NCBI GenBank assembly: GCA_022599775.1
Contig: JAHZLQ010000038.1
Coordinates: 16,034-80,033, forward strand
DNA length: 64,000 bases
From: Gammaproteobacteria bacterium
GTDB lineage: Bacteria; Pseudomonadota; Gammaproteobacteria; Nevskiales; Nevskiaceae
Reading direction: 5' to 3'
Position 1 is the stretch's first letter; each line of letters begins with the position of its first letter. Position numbers and translations under genes: made by a program. The notes beneath the pieces were generated by a model, which did not search any database, was not told the origin of the DNA, and worked only from the letters and a program-made list of their open reading frames with translations. Positions 44,197-51,811 of the stretch are shown here, in pieces.

Positions 44197-45317
44197 GCGT
44201 CGCGTCCGAGACCGTCGGAGGATTCGCGCAGCCGCCGCGCCGGTTTTCGATCGCCGGCGAACGCGTTGGCGGGATCGTCGGTGGTGGATCTCGGCGCGCG
44301 CGTCTTGCGGCGCTGATAGGCGCACGCCGCGGCACCGGGAATCAACAGTGCAGCGCCGATCAGCAGCCCGGCGCCGATTGCCCGGCGATGTTCCGTGAAC
44401 CACAACTGCGGGCTGTGCGCCTTGGCACGACTGTCGAAGCGGCCATGCGTGCCGTGGTCCCGTACCACCGGTTCGAACAGATTGTCGGGCCGGTCGGCGG
44501 GCAGGGGCGCTTCGTCGAGCTGCCCGGAATAGCCCTGGCTGCGCAGCACGCGGTCGGCAAACCAGGGCGCCAGCTTGTTGCCAAGGATGGCCTGAACGGC
44601 GGAGCGGCCGACCCAGACCTCGCGCCGCCCGGCATCGGCCGCGAAGGCGATACCGCGCGCCGCGACTTCCGGCTGGTAGATCGGCGCAACCGGTTTCGGG
44701 CGGCGCGGCATGCGCGTACGCGCCCATTCGAACTGCGGCGTATTGAAGGCGCCGAGCTGCACCATCGTCAGCTGCACGGCGCTGCGTTCGTGCTGCAGTT
44801 CCACCCGCAATGCGTCGGTGAAGCCGCGAATCGCGAACTTGGCGGCGCAATAGGCCGACTGCAGCGGGATCGCGCGATAGGCCAGCGCCGAGCCGACCTG
44901 GACGATGCGTCCGCGATTGCGTGCACGCATGCGCCGCAGCGCGGCCTGCGTGCCGTGCACGGTGCCGAGGTAGGTGACGTCGGTGGCGCGCCGATATTCG
45001 TCGGCGCGTATCCGGTGCACCGGCGCGAAGATCGTCGCCATCGCGGCGTTGACCCAGACCTCGATCGGCCCGAGTTCGCGTTCCACGCGCTCGGCCGCAT
45101 CCTCGACGGCCTCGGCATCGGCCACGTCCAGCGGCAGCAGCAGGGCCTGCGCACCCAGCGCCTCGATCTCGCGGCGCGCTCCGTAAAGACCTTCGTGCCC
45201 GCGCGCGATCAGCGCCACGCGCGCGCCGCGTCTGGCGAACTCGATGGCAGCGGCGCGCCCGACGCCGGCCGAGGCGCCGGTCACGACCACGGTTCGCGGT
45301 GTGGCCACGCGTGCCAT
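44193..45317 (-). CDS. Membrane-anchored short-chain dehydrogenase/reductase
   Basis: The 374-aa protein has an N-terminal Rossmann motif (TGASAGVG, residues 13-20) and the SDR catalytic residues Ser143, Tyr156 and Lys160 (SAYCAAK). The C-terminal 100 residues extend beyond the classical 250-aa fold and include one membrane segment (about 326-345, IGAGLLIGAALLIPG) followed by a basic tail. This layout matches a bacterial SDR group often clustered with stress and carbohydrate genes; the substrate is unknown. It begins 1 bp after the transducer-family gene stop and overlaps the GH13 start. Confidence 0.9.
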   Translation of the reverse strand: MARVATPRTVVVTGASAGVGRAAAIEFARRGARVALIARGHEGLYGARREIEALGAQALLLPLDVADAEAVEDAAERVERELGPIEVWVNAAMATIFAPVHRIRADEYRRATDVTYLGTVHGTQAALRRMRARNRGRIVQVGSALAYRAIPLQSAYCAAKFAIRGFTDALRVELQHERSAVQLTMVQLGAFNTPQFEWARTRMPRRPKPVAPIYQPEVAARGIAFAADAGRREVWVGRSAVQAILGNKLAPWFADRVLRSQGYSGQLDEAPLPADRPDNLFEPVVRDHGTHGRFDSRAKAHSPQLWFTEHRRAIGAGLLIGAALLIPGAAACAYQRRKTRAPRSTTDDPANAFAGDRKPARRLRESSDGLGRDA

Positions 45318-45318
45318 C

Positions 45319-45705
45319 TCAGCTCGCTCCGAAGGCGACGGTGGACATCAGCGCCGGCGAGCCGGTGCGCATGTCGAGACGGGTGTGCTGCACGATGATC
45401 GGTTCGTCCGAATCGATGATGCTGGCAAAGTCGGTCTCGCGCGGCAGCGGCTCGGGTTCGATCAGATCGTCAAAACGAAGGTGCAGCACGCGCCGCGCCG
45501 GCACGCTCAGATTGAAGGGGCCGGCAGGCTCGCGGTCACCGAAAAATACGGTCAGTGCGATCCGCGCATCGCGCGGACCGGCGTTGAGAATGCAGGCGGC
45601 CTCGTGGCTGGCCAGTGCGCGATCCTCGGGGTGCGGCCCCTTGGGCGGCAGCCAGCCCTCGGCGATGACCCAGCGGGTCTTGCCGATCTCATCGAAGTTT
45701 CTCAT
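45319..45705 (-). CDS. Sensory-rhodopsin-transducer (ASRT) family protein
   Basis: This 128-aa soluble protein is recognisable as the Anabaena sensory rhodopsin transducer family (PF07100): RWVIAEGWLPP, SHEAACILNAGP, TVFFGDREPAGPF, VPARRVLHLRF, TDFASIIDSDEPIIVQHTRLD. In Anabaena the tetrameric transducer binds a rhodopsin, but no rhodopsin gene is present here. Homologues outside cyanobacteria have been proposed to bind small molecules such as sugars. Its position inside a metabolic operon, overlapping the upstream dehydrogenase by 4 bp (ATGA) and one base from the SDR, supports a ligand-binding or regulatory role in carbohydrate metabolism. Confidence 0.92.
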   Translation of the reverse strand: MRNFDEIGKTRWVIAEGWLPPKGPHPEDRALASHEAACILNAGPRDARIALTVFFGDREPAGPFNLSVPARRVLHLRFDDLIEPEPLPRETDFASIIDSDEPIIVQHTRLDMRTGSPALMSTVAFGAS

Positions 45706-48644
45706 CGGGTTTCTCCTTGAAGGTCGAGCGGTTCGAGTCGTCGTCCGCGTTCGCGCAGCGCCCGATCGAGCAGCTGCGAGAGATTGAGCGACTCGCGCGA
45801 CGCGCTCTGGGCAAACTGCTCGCGACAGCTGAAGCCGTTGGTGACGATCAATGTGTCGGAATCGGCGGCGCGCACCGCCGGCAGCGGCCCGAGTTCGCCG
45901 ATCTGCAGCGACAGCTCATAGCTTTCGGCACGAAAGCCGAACGAACCGGCCATGCCGCAACAGCCGTGGTCGAGCCATTGGATGTCGAGCCCGGTGGCGT
46001 CCAGCAGACGCCGCTCGGCGTCGCTGTCCAGCGAGGCGTGATGATGGCAATGGGTATGCACCAGCGCCTTGCCGTGCAGGCGCGGCGGCACGTAGCCGCA
46101 GCGGTCCAGGAATTCGCTGAGCAGAAAACTGTTCTTGGCCAGCGCGCGGGCGCGTGGGTCGGCGGGAAACAACTGCGGCAGTTCGTCGCGAAAGCTCGCC
46201 ACGCAGGACGGTTCCAGTCCTACGATCGGTACGCCGCGGCGCAGCGGCTCGTTGAGCGCGTCGAGTATCGCGCCGAGTTGGCGGCGCGCCTGGTCGAGCA
46301 GGCCTTCGGCGTACAGGGGCCGTCCGCAGCACAGCGCCTGCTCCGGAATGCGGACGCGATAGCCGGCGTCTTCGAGTACGCGCACCGCGGCCTTCAAGGG
46401 TTCCGGCTGGAAATGGTTGTTCCAGGTGTCCGGCCACAGTACGACCTCGGCCGTGGTCGTGGTCGTGGCCACGGGCTCGCGCGCGCCGAACCAGGCGCGG
46501 AAGCTCTGCCGGGCGTAGCTCGGCATCCGGCGCTGGCGCGCGATGCCGGCCAGCGCTTTGCTGAGGGCGCCGATGCCCGGCGCGCCCAGCAGGAAATTGA
46601 CGAACCGCGGCAGCCGCGAGGCGATGCGGCTCCACCACCAGATCAGGCCCATCGAATAGGCCGCGCGCGGCCGCAGCCGGCCGCGGTAATGGCGCGACAT
46701 GAATTCGGCCTTGTAGGTGGCCATGTCGACATCGACCGGGCAGTCGCGCTTGCAACCCTTGCAGGCCAGGCACAGATCCAGCGCCTCGTGCACGTCCTTG
46801 CTGCGGAATCCGCCGCGGATCGGGCCGGACTTGAGCATCTCGAACAGCAGGCGCGCGCGGCCGCGCGTGGAATGGCGCTCCTCCTGCGTGGCGCGGTAGC
46901 TGGGGCACATCACGCCGCCTTCCTGCTTGCGGCATTTGCCGATGCCGACACAACGGTTCACGGCGGTGGCGAAGCTGTGCCGGTCGTCCGGATAGTCGAA
47001 GGCCGAATCGATCAGCGGTGGATCGAAGTCGGGGCCGGAACGCAGGTTCGACAGGGCCGGGTAGGGGTCGACCAGCTTGCCGGGATTCATGCGGCCGCGC
47101 GGATCCCACAGCCCCTTGAAGCGGCGGAAGGCGTCGACCAGGGCGTCGCCGTACATGCGGCCCAGCAGTTCGGCGCGCGCCTGGCCGTCGCCGTGTTCGC
47201 CGGACAGCGATCCGCCGTAGCGCACCACCAGGTCCGCCGCCTCGGTGAGGAAGGCGTGCCATTGCGCGACGCCGGCTTCGGTCTTGAGCTCGTAGCCGAT
47301 GCGGCAGTGCACGCAGCCGTCGCCGAAATGTCCGTACAGCGAGGCCGCGTAGCCGTAGCGCTGCAACAGCGCACGAAAGTCCCGCAGATAGTCGCCGAGG
47401 TGCGCCGGCGGCACCGCCGCGTCCTCCCAGCCGGGATGGGTCTCGTGCTCGCCCGGCACATGCGCGGTGGCGCCGAGCGCGGACTCGCGAATGGCCCACA
47501 GTTCGTGTTCTTCAACCGGATCGTCGAACAGCTTGCTGCTCGGCGTGTCTTCGCCCTCATCCACCGCCTGCTGCAGGCGGTGTGCGCGCTCGGCCGCCTG
47601 CTCACGCGTATCGCCGCCGAATTCCACCAGCAGCCAGCCGCCGCCGCGGGGCAGCAGGGCGCGGTTCGCCGCGTGCATGTGCTTCTTCTTCATGCCCTCG
47701 ATCAGCGTGTCGTCGATGCCTTCGAGCCCGATCGGATCGTGCTCGAGTACCGCCGGCACGGCGTCGGCGGCGCGATAGACGTCCGCGTAGCCGAGCACCA
47801 GCAGGCAGCGCTGGCGCGGATTCGGCAGCAGGCACAATTCGGCTTCGAGCACGATCATGCAAGTCCCCTCGGACCCGACCAGGGCGCGCGCCACGTTGAA
47901 GCCGTTTTCCGGCAGCAGCTCATCGAGATTGAAACCGGAGACGCGGCGCGGAATGTCCGGATAGTTCCGGCGAATGCGTTCGGCGTATTCGTCACGCAGG
48001 CGCCGCAGGCCGGCGTAGATCGTGCCGCGGCGGCCCCCTTCACGGATGATTGCCTCCAGCTCGTCTTCCGGCGTGCGGCCAACGTGCAGGTGCAGGCCGT
48101 CGTAGGTGAGGATTTCCAGCGATTCGACATTGTCGGCGGTGCGTCCGCCCATGACCGAATGCACGCCGCAGGAATTGTTGCCGATCATGCCGCCGAGCGT
48201 GTTGTGGCTGTGCGTGGCCGGATCGGGGCCGAAGGTGAGGCCGTGTTCGCCGGCCTGGCTGCGCAGCGCATCAAGCACGCAGCCCGGTTGCACGCGGGCG
48301 CGCCGTGCCCCGGCGTCGATCGACAGCACGCGGTTCATGTATTTCGAGAAGTCCATCACCACCGCAGCGTTGCAGCACTGCCCGCCGAGGCTGGTGCCGG
48401 CGCCGCGGCTCAGCAGCGGCACATCGGCGTCCTTGCAGGCGGCCACCGTGGCCACCACATCCTCGTTGCTGCGGGGCAGGACCACGCCGAGTGGAACCTG
48501 GCGATAGATCGAGCCATCCGTGGCATACAGGGCGCGGCTGCCGCGATCGAAGCGGACTTCGCCGTCGACGCGCTCGCGCAGCCGGGCTGCAAGCCTGTCG
48601 AGCCGGTCTTCGGTCGGATGATTTTCGCGCAGGACGGCGTTCAT
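45702..48644 (-). CDS. FAD-linked and Fe-S dehydrogenase of YdiJ/D-2-hydroxyacid type
   Basis: The ATG at 48644 overlaps the stop of the enolase-superfamily gene (ATGA) and gives 980 aa; the frame upstream to 48962 is shadow. The N-terminal half is a VAO-type FAD domain (RGAGTSLGGQ, TLGGMIGNNSCG) with a C-terminal FAD-oxidase region (GHFGDGCVHCRI, SGEHGDGQAR). The C-terminal half has two 4Fe-4S clusters (CVGIGKC... near 565-580, CLACKGCKRDC near 624-634) and paired CCG domains (ALCCGRPL, GCCGMAGSFG). This is the one-chain GlcD-GlcF architecture of YdiJ, which oxidises D-2-hydroxyacids such as D-2-hydroxyglutarate or D-lactate and passes electrons to a carrier. The exact substrate is unassigned. 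Confidence 0.92.
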   Translation of the reverse strand: MNAVLRENHPTEDRLDRLAARLRERVDGEVRFDRGSRALYATDGSIYRQVPLGVVLPRSNEDVVATVAACKDADVPLLSRGAGTSLGGQCCNAAVVMDFSKYMNRVLSIDAGARRARVQPGCVLDALRSQAGEHGLTFGPDPATHSHNTLGGMIGNNSCGVHSVMGGRTADNVESLEILTYDGLHLHVGRTPEDELEAIIREGGRRGTIYAGLRRLRDEYAERIRRNYPDIPRRVSGFNLDELLPENGFNVARALVGSEGTCMIVLEAELCLLPNPRQRCLLVLGYADVYRAADAVPAVLEHDPIGLEGIDDTLIEGMKKKHMHAANRALLPRGGGWLLVEFGGDTREQAAERAHRLQQAVDEGEDTPSSKLFDDPVEEHELWAIRESALGATAHVPGEHETHPGWEDAAVPPAHLGDYLRDFRALLQRYGYAASLYGHFGDGCVHCRIGYELKTEAGVAQWHAFLTEAADLVVRYGGSLSGEHGDGQARAELLGRMYGDALVDAFRRFKGLWDPRGRMNPGKLVDPYPALSNLRSGPDFDPPLIDSAFDYPDDRHSFATAVNRCVGIGKCRKQEGGVMCPSYRATQEERHSTRGRARLLFEMLKSGPIRGGFRSKDVHEALDLCLACKGCKRDCPVDVDMATYKAEFMSRHYRGRLRPRAAYSMGLIWWWSRIASRLPRFVNFLLGAPGIGALSKALAGIARQRRMPSYARQSFRAWFGAREPVATTTTTAEVVLWPDTWNNHFQPEPLKAAVRVLEDAGYRVRIPEQALCCGRPLYAEGLLDQARRQLGAILDALNEPLRRGVPIVGLEPSCVASFRDELPQLFPADPRARALAKNSFLLSEFLDRCGYVPPRLHGKALVHTHCHHHASLDSDAERRLLDATGLDIQWLDHGCCGMAGSFGFRAESYELSLQIGELGPLPAVRAADSDTLIVTNGFSCREQFAQSASRESLNLSQLLDRALRERGRRLEPLDLQGETR

Positions 48645-49747
48645 GAGAGCGGGACCCGAAAGGGCTCTGCATCGGCCTCGCGCAGCTTCAGGCCGTGGCC
48701 GACCGCGCTGGGGTCGATGCGGTAATCGCCCTGATGCAGCGCCGGCAGTCCGTCGAAGAAGCGGGACTCGATGCGGACATGGTCGTGAAAGTATTCGAGA
48801 TGCGCGAGGCGTGGCGCGGCGGCGCAGACCGGGGCGTGGAGCGCAGGTGCGCAGTGCGCGGACAGCGGCCGCTGAAACGCCTCGCAAAGCGCCGCGGTGC
48901 GGAGAAAGCCGGTGTAACCGCAGCGCGTCGCGTCCGCCTGCAGCACGTCCACGGCTTGGCATTCGAGCAGGCGGCGAAAGTATTGCGGCTCCCAGCCGTA
49001 TTCGCCGGCCGCGATGGTGATGGCCGGCGGCACGCGGTCACGCAGCCAGGCAAGCCCGTCCGGGTCGTCGGACGAAACCGGTTCTTCGTACCAGCACACA
49101 TTGCTGGCCCGCAGCGCTTCGCCCATCGCCAGCGCGCGGCGCGGCGTGAAGGCGCCGTTGGCGTCCACCATCAGCTCCACGTCCGGCCCGATTGCGTCAC
49201 GCGCCACGCGCAGGCGCCGCGGATCGTCGGCCGGTGCGCTGCCGATCTTCATCTTGACCCGGCTCAGGCCCTGCTCGGCCCAGCCGCCGAGCTGGCGCGC
49301 AAGCCGCTCGTCATCGTAGCGGGTGAACCCGCCGCTGCCGTACAGCGGAACCGAGTCGCGCGCCACGCCCCAGAGCGAAGCCAGCGACAGGCCGAGCAGG
49401 CGCGCCTTGAGATCCCACAACGCCACGTCGACGGCGGCGATCGCCATCATGCCGAGCCCGGGGCGTCCGGCATTGCGCAGTGCGGCGCGCATCGTCTGCC
49501 AATGTGCCGGCAGATCGAAAGCGCAACGCTCGTGCAGCAGCGGTGCGAGCGTGTCACGTACCAGGGCCGCCGCCGCAACGGGCTCGGTATAGCTGTAGCC
49601 GAGTCCGCGATGGCCCGCTGCCGACACCTCGACCAGCAGCATTCCGGTCGAGTCCCAGCCGAGCGTGCCGTCGGCCTCCGCCGCATCGGTGGGCACGCGG
49701 TAGCCGCGGACACGCAGTCCGTCGATTCTGGGTTCGGAATACCTCAT
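48641..49747 (-). CDS. Enolase-superfamily dehydratase/racemase (mandelate racemase subgroup)
   Basis: The ATG at 49747 (MRYSEPRIDG) gives 368 aa; the longer frame to 49879 is shadow of the TPP-enzyme gene. After the N-terminal capping domain, the barrel carries a KxK motif (VKMKIG), metal ligands in MVDANGAF, WYEEPVSSDD and IAAGEYG, and an Asp/His dyad in QADATRCG and SAHCAPALH. The KxK plus His/Asp arrangement indicates the mandelate racemase subgroup, mostly sugar-acid dehydratases. The substrate is not identifiable. It starts 7 bp after the TPP-enzyme stop and overlaps the dehydrogenase start, consistent with a pathway feeding a 2-keto or 2-hydroxy acid. Confidence 0.9.
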   Translation of the reverse strand: MRYSEPRIDGLRVRGYRVPTDAAEADGTLGWDSTGMLLVEVSAAGHRGLGYSYTEPVAAAALVRDTLAPLLHERCAFDLPAHWQTMRAALRNAGRPGLGMMAIAAVDVALWDLKARLLGLSLASLWGVARDSVPLYGSGGFTRYDDERLARQLGGWAEQGLSRVKMKIGSAPADDPRRLRVARDAIGPDVELMVDANGAFTPRRALAMGEALRASNVCWYEEPVSSDDPDGLAWLRDRVPPAITIAAGEYGWEPQYFRRLLECQAVDVLQADATRCGYTGFLRTAALCEAFQRPLSAHCAPALHAPVCAAAPRLAHLEYFHDHVRIESRFFDGLPALHQGDYRIDPSAVGHGLKLREADAEPFRVPLS

Positions 49748-49754
49748 TCCGAAC

Positions 49755-51521
49755 TCAGGAAAAGTACTGCTTGAAGCTCTGCTTGATGATGCCCCACTGA
49801 TCGGGATCGACCTTGGCCAGCGCGCCGAGATAGGACTTGGCCTGTTCCCAGGTGATGTGCGGCGGCAGCGGCGGAACATTGGGATCGGTCACGAACTCGA
49901 TCACCACCGGCCGGTCGGCGGCGAAGGCACGGTCCCAGGCCGGGGCGATGTCCTCCGGCCTTTCCACGCGTATGCCTTCGAAACCGAGCATGCGGCCGTA
50001 GTCGGCATACGGAAAGGCGATGACGTCTTGCGCCTCGGTGTATTTCGGGTCACCGGCAAGCACGCGCTGCTCCCAGGTCACCTGATTGAGATCATGGTTG
50101 ACCAGCACCATGACGATGAAGCGCGGGTCGCTCCAGCGCTTGCAGTACTGCTGCACCGTGAGCAATTCGGCGTTGCCGTTCATCTGCATGGCACCGTCGC
50201 CGACCATCGCCAGCACCGGCCGGTCCGGATACGCCATCTTGGCGGCAATGGCGTAGGGCACGCCGCTGCCCATGCTCGCCAGCTTGCCGGACAGCGAGCC
50301 CATCATGCCGGGCCGCATCTTGATGTTGCGGGCGTACCAGTTGGTGTGCGATCCGCTGTCGCCGCAGAGAATGCTGCGGTCCGGCAGCTTCGGCGAGAGT
50401 TCCCAGAACACGCGCTGCGGGTTGATCGGCTCGGCGCTCTCCATGGCCTTGGATTCGACGTCCTGCCACCACTTGGCGACCTCGCCTTCGATTTCCTCGC
50501 GCCAGGAACGGTCCTGCTTCGGCTCCAGCAGCGGCAGCAGGCGATGCAGGGTTTCGGCGGCGTCGCCGATCAGGTTGACCTCGCTCGGATAGCGCATGCC
50601 GACATTGCGCGGGTCGAGATCGATCTGTACGCAGCGGGCCTGTCCGTCCCTGGGCAGAAATTCGGAGTAGGGGAAGGTCGTGCCGATCATCAGCAGCGTG
50701 TCGCACTCGTTCATCAGGTGCCAGCTCGCGCGCGTACCGAGCAGACCGATCGAGCCGGTGACCCAGGGAAGATCGTCCGGCAGCGCGGCCTTGCCGAGCA
50801 GCGCCTTGGCGGCGCCGGCGCCGAGCCGGTCGGCCAGCTCCACGATTTCGGTGCTGGCCTTGAGCCCGCCGGCGCCGACCAGCAGCGCGAGCTTCTTGCC
50901 GCTGTTGAGAATCTCCGCGGCGCGCTGCAGTTCGCTCTCATCGGGCACCGGGTGTGCCAGCGCCGGTGTCGCACTGGAATAGTTGTTGCCGTGTGCGCGC
51001 GCGGGACTCGGCACGGCGTCTTCCATCTGCACGTCGTTGGGCACGATGACCACGGTGACGGTGCGTTCGCTCTGGGCGATGCGCAGCGCGCGATCGATCA
51101 CATGCCGCGCCTGACTCGGCGAGACGATCGTTTGCACGTAGTCGCCCAGATCATTGAACACGGCTTGCAGATCCACTTCCTGCTGGAAGTCGCTGCCGAG
51201 CGAGGTGATGGCTTGTTGGCCAACGATGGCCACGACCGGCATGTGATCCATCTTGGCGTCGTAGAGGCCGGCGAGCAGATGCAGCGCGCCGGGCCCGGAG
51301 GTGGCCATGCACACGCCGACCTCGCCGGTGAACTTGGCATGCGCGCCGGCCATGAAGGCACTCATTTCCTCATGACGCACCCGCACATAGTCGAACCGTT
51401 CCGATGCGCGCCCCATCGCGCCCATCAGTCCGTTGATGCCGTCGCCGGGATAGCCAAAGATGCGCTGGACGCCCCAGTCGGACAGTCGTTGAAGGATGAA
51501 GTCACCGACGGTATCGGCCAT
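49755..51521 (-). CDS. Thiamine-diphosphate-dependent enzyme (pyruvate oxidase/acetolactate synthase-like)
   Basis: The 588-aa protein has all three TPP-enzyme domains: an N-terminal Pyr domain with the catalytic Glu51 (VRHEEMSAF), a central domain (about 190-330), and a C-terminal PP domain with MVGDGAMQMNGNAEL followed by NHDLNQ, the Mg-TPP motif. It resembles PoxB-type enzymes of unassigned specificity frequently annotated as TPP-requiring enzymes. It has an AGAGGAG site 7 nt before the ATG and heads the minus-strand operon that runs through the enolase-type, dehydrogenase, ASRT, SDR and GH13 genes. The reaction is probably decarboxylation of pyruvate or another 2-keto acid. Confidence 0.9.
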   Translation of the reverse strand: MADTVGDFILQRLSDWGVQRIFGYPGDGINGLMGAMGRASERFDYVRVRHEEMSAFMAGAHAKFTGEVGVCMATSGPGALHLLAGLYDAKMDHMPVVAIVGQQAITSLGSDFQQEVDLQAVFNDLGDYVQTIVSPSQARHVIDRALRIAQSERTVTVVIVPNDVQMEDAVPSPARAHGNNYSSATPALAHPVPDESELQRAAEILNSGKKLALLVGAGGLKASTEIVELADRLGAGAAKALLGKAALPDDLPWVTGSIGLLGTRASWHLMNECDTLLMIGTTFPYSEFLPRDGQARCVQIDLDPRNVGMRYPSEVNLIGDAAETLHRLLPLLEPKQDRSWREEIEGEVAKWWQDVESKAMESAEPINPQRVFWELSPKLPDRSILCGDSGSHTNWYARNIKMRPGMMGSLSGKLASMGSGVPYAIAAKMAYPDRPVLAMVGDGAMQMNGNAELLTVQQYCKRWSDPRFIVMVLVNHDLNQVTWEQRVLAGDPKYTEAQDVIAFPYADYGRMLGFEGIRVERPEDIAPAWDRAFAADRPVVIEFVTDPNVPPLPPHITWEQAKSYLGALAKVDPDQWGIIKQSFKQYFS

Positions 51522-51811
51522 GGTCGAACTCCTCTGCAGGTTTCAGTGGAGGTAGCAGGGCCTTGCGTGAGTCTGGTCGACGAGACCGATCGGCAAGTCG
51601 GCAGTGCCCTGGATCGCGAGCTTTGCAAGCGGTGGCTCGACACGCATTGAACGCGTTGCCCGCCAAATCTGCACTTAACGGCGCCATGGCGGGCGTCGCA
51701 TGATCTGCCCGATGTGCCTCCGGCGACCGCCAACGGACAGTCCCGATTCAGTGTCGCCGACGCACCATGCCCTGCAATGGGAATTCATGCCGGCACAAAA
51801 CGAGGGGTCCT

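Noticed and set aside
44197..44850. N-terminal extension of the GH13 frame at 42340
   Set aside because: The extra 218 residues are an Arg-rich shadow of the SDR; the ATGA overlap at 44193-44196 is the natural start.
45717..48725. A 1002-residue open frame on the + strand
   Set aside because: It is the reverse shadow of the FAD/Fe-S dehydrogenase. The product is low-complexity Ala/Arg/Gln-rich with no motif, while the minus strand shows flavin and Fe-S signatures throughout.
49857..51650. A 597-residue + strand open frame opposite the TPP enzyme
   Set aside because: It is a GC-driven shadow; the minus strand has intact TPP motifs and a good ribosome-binding site.
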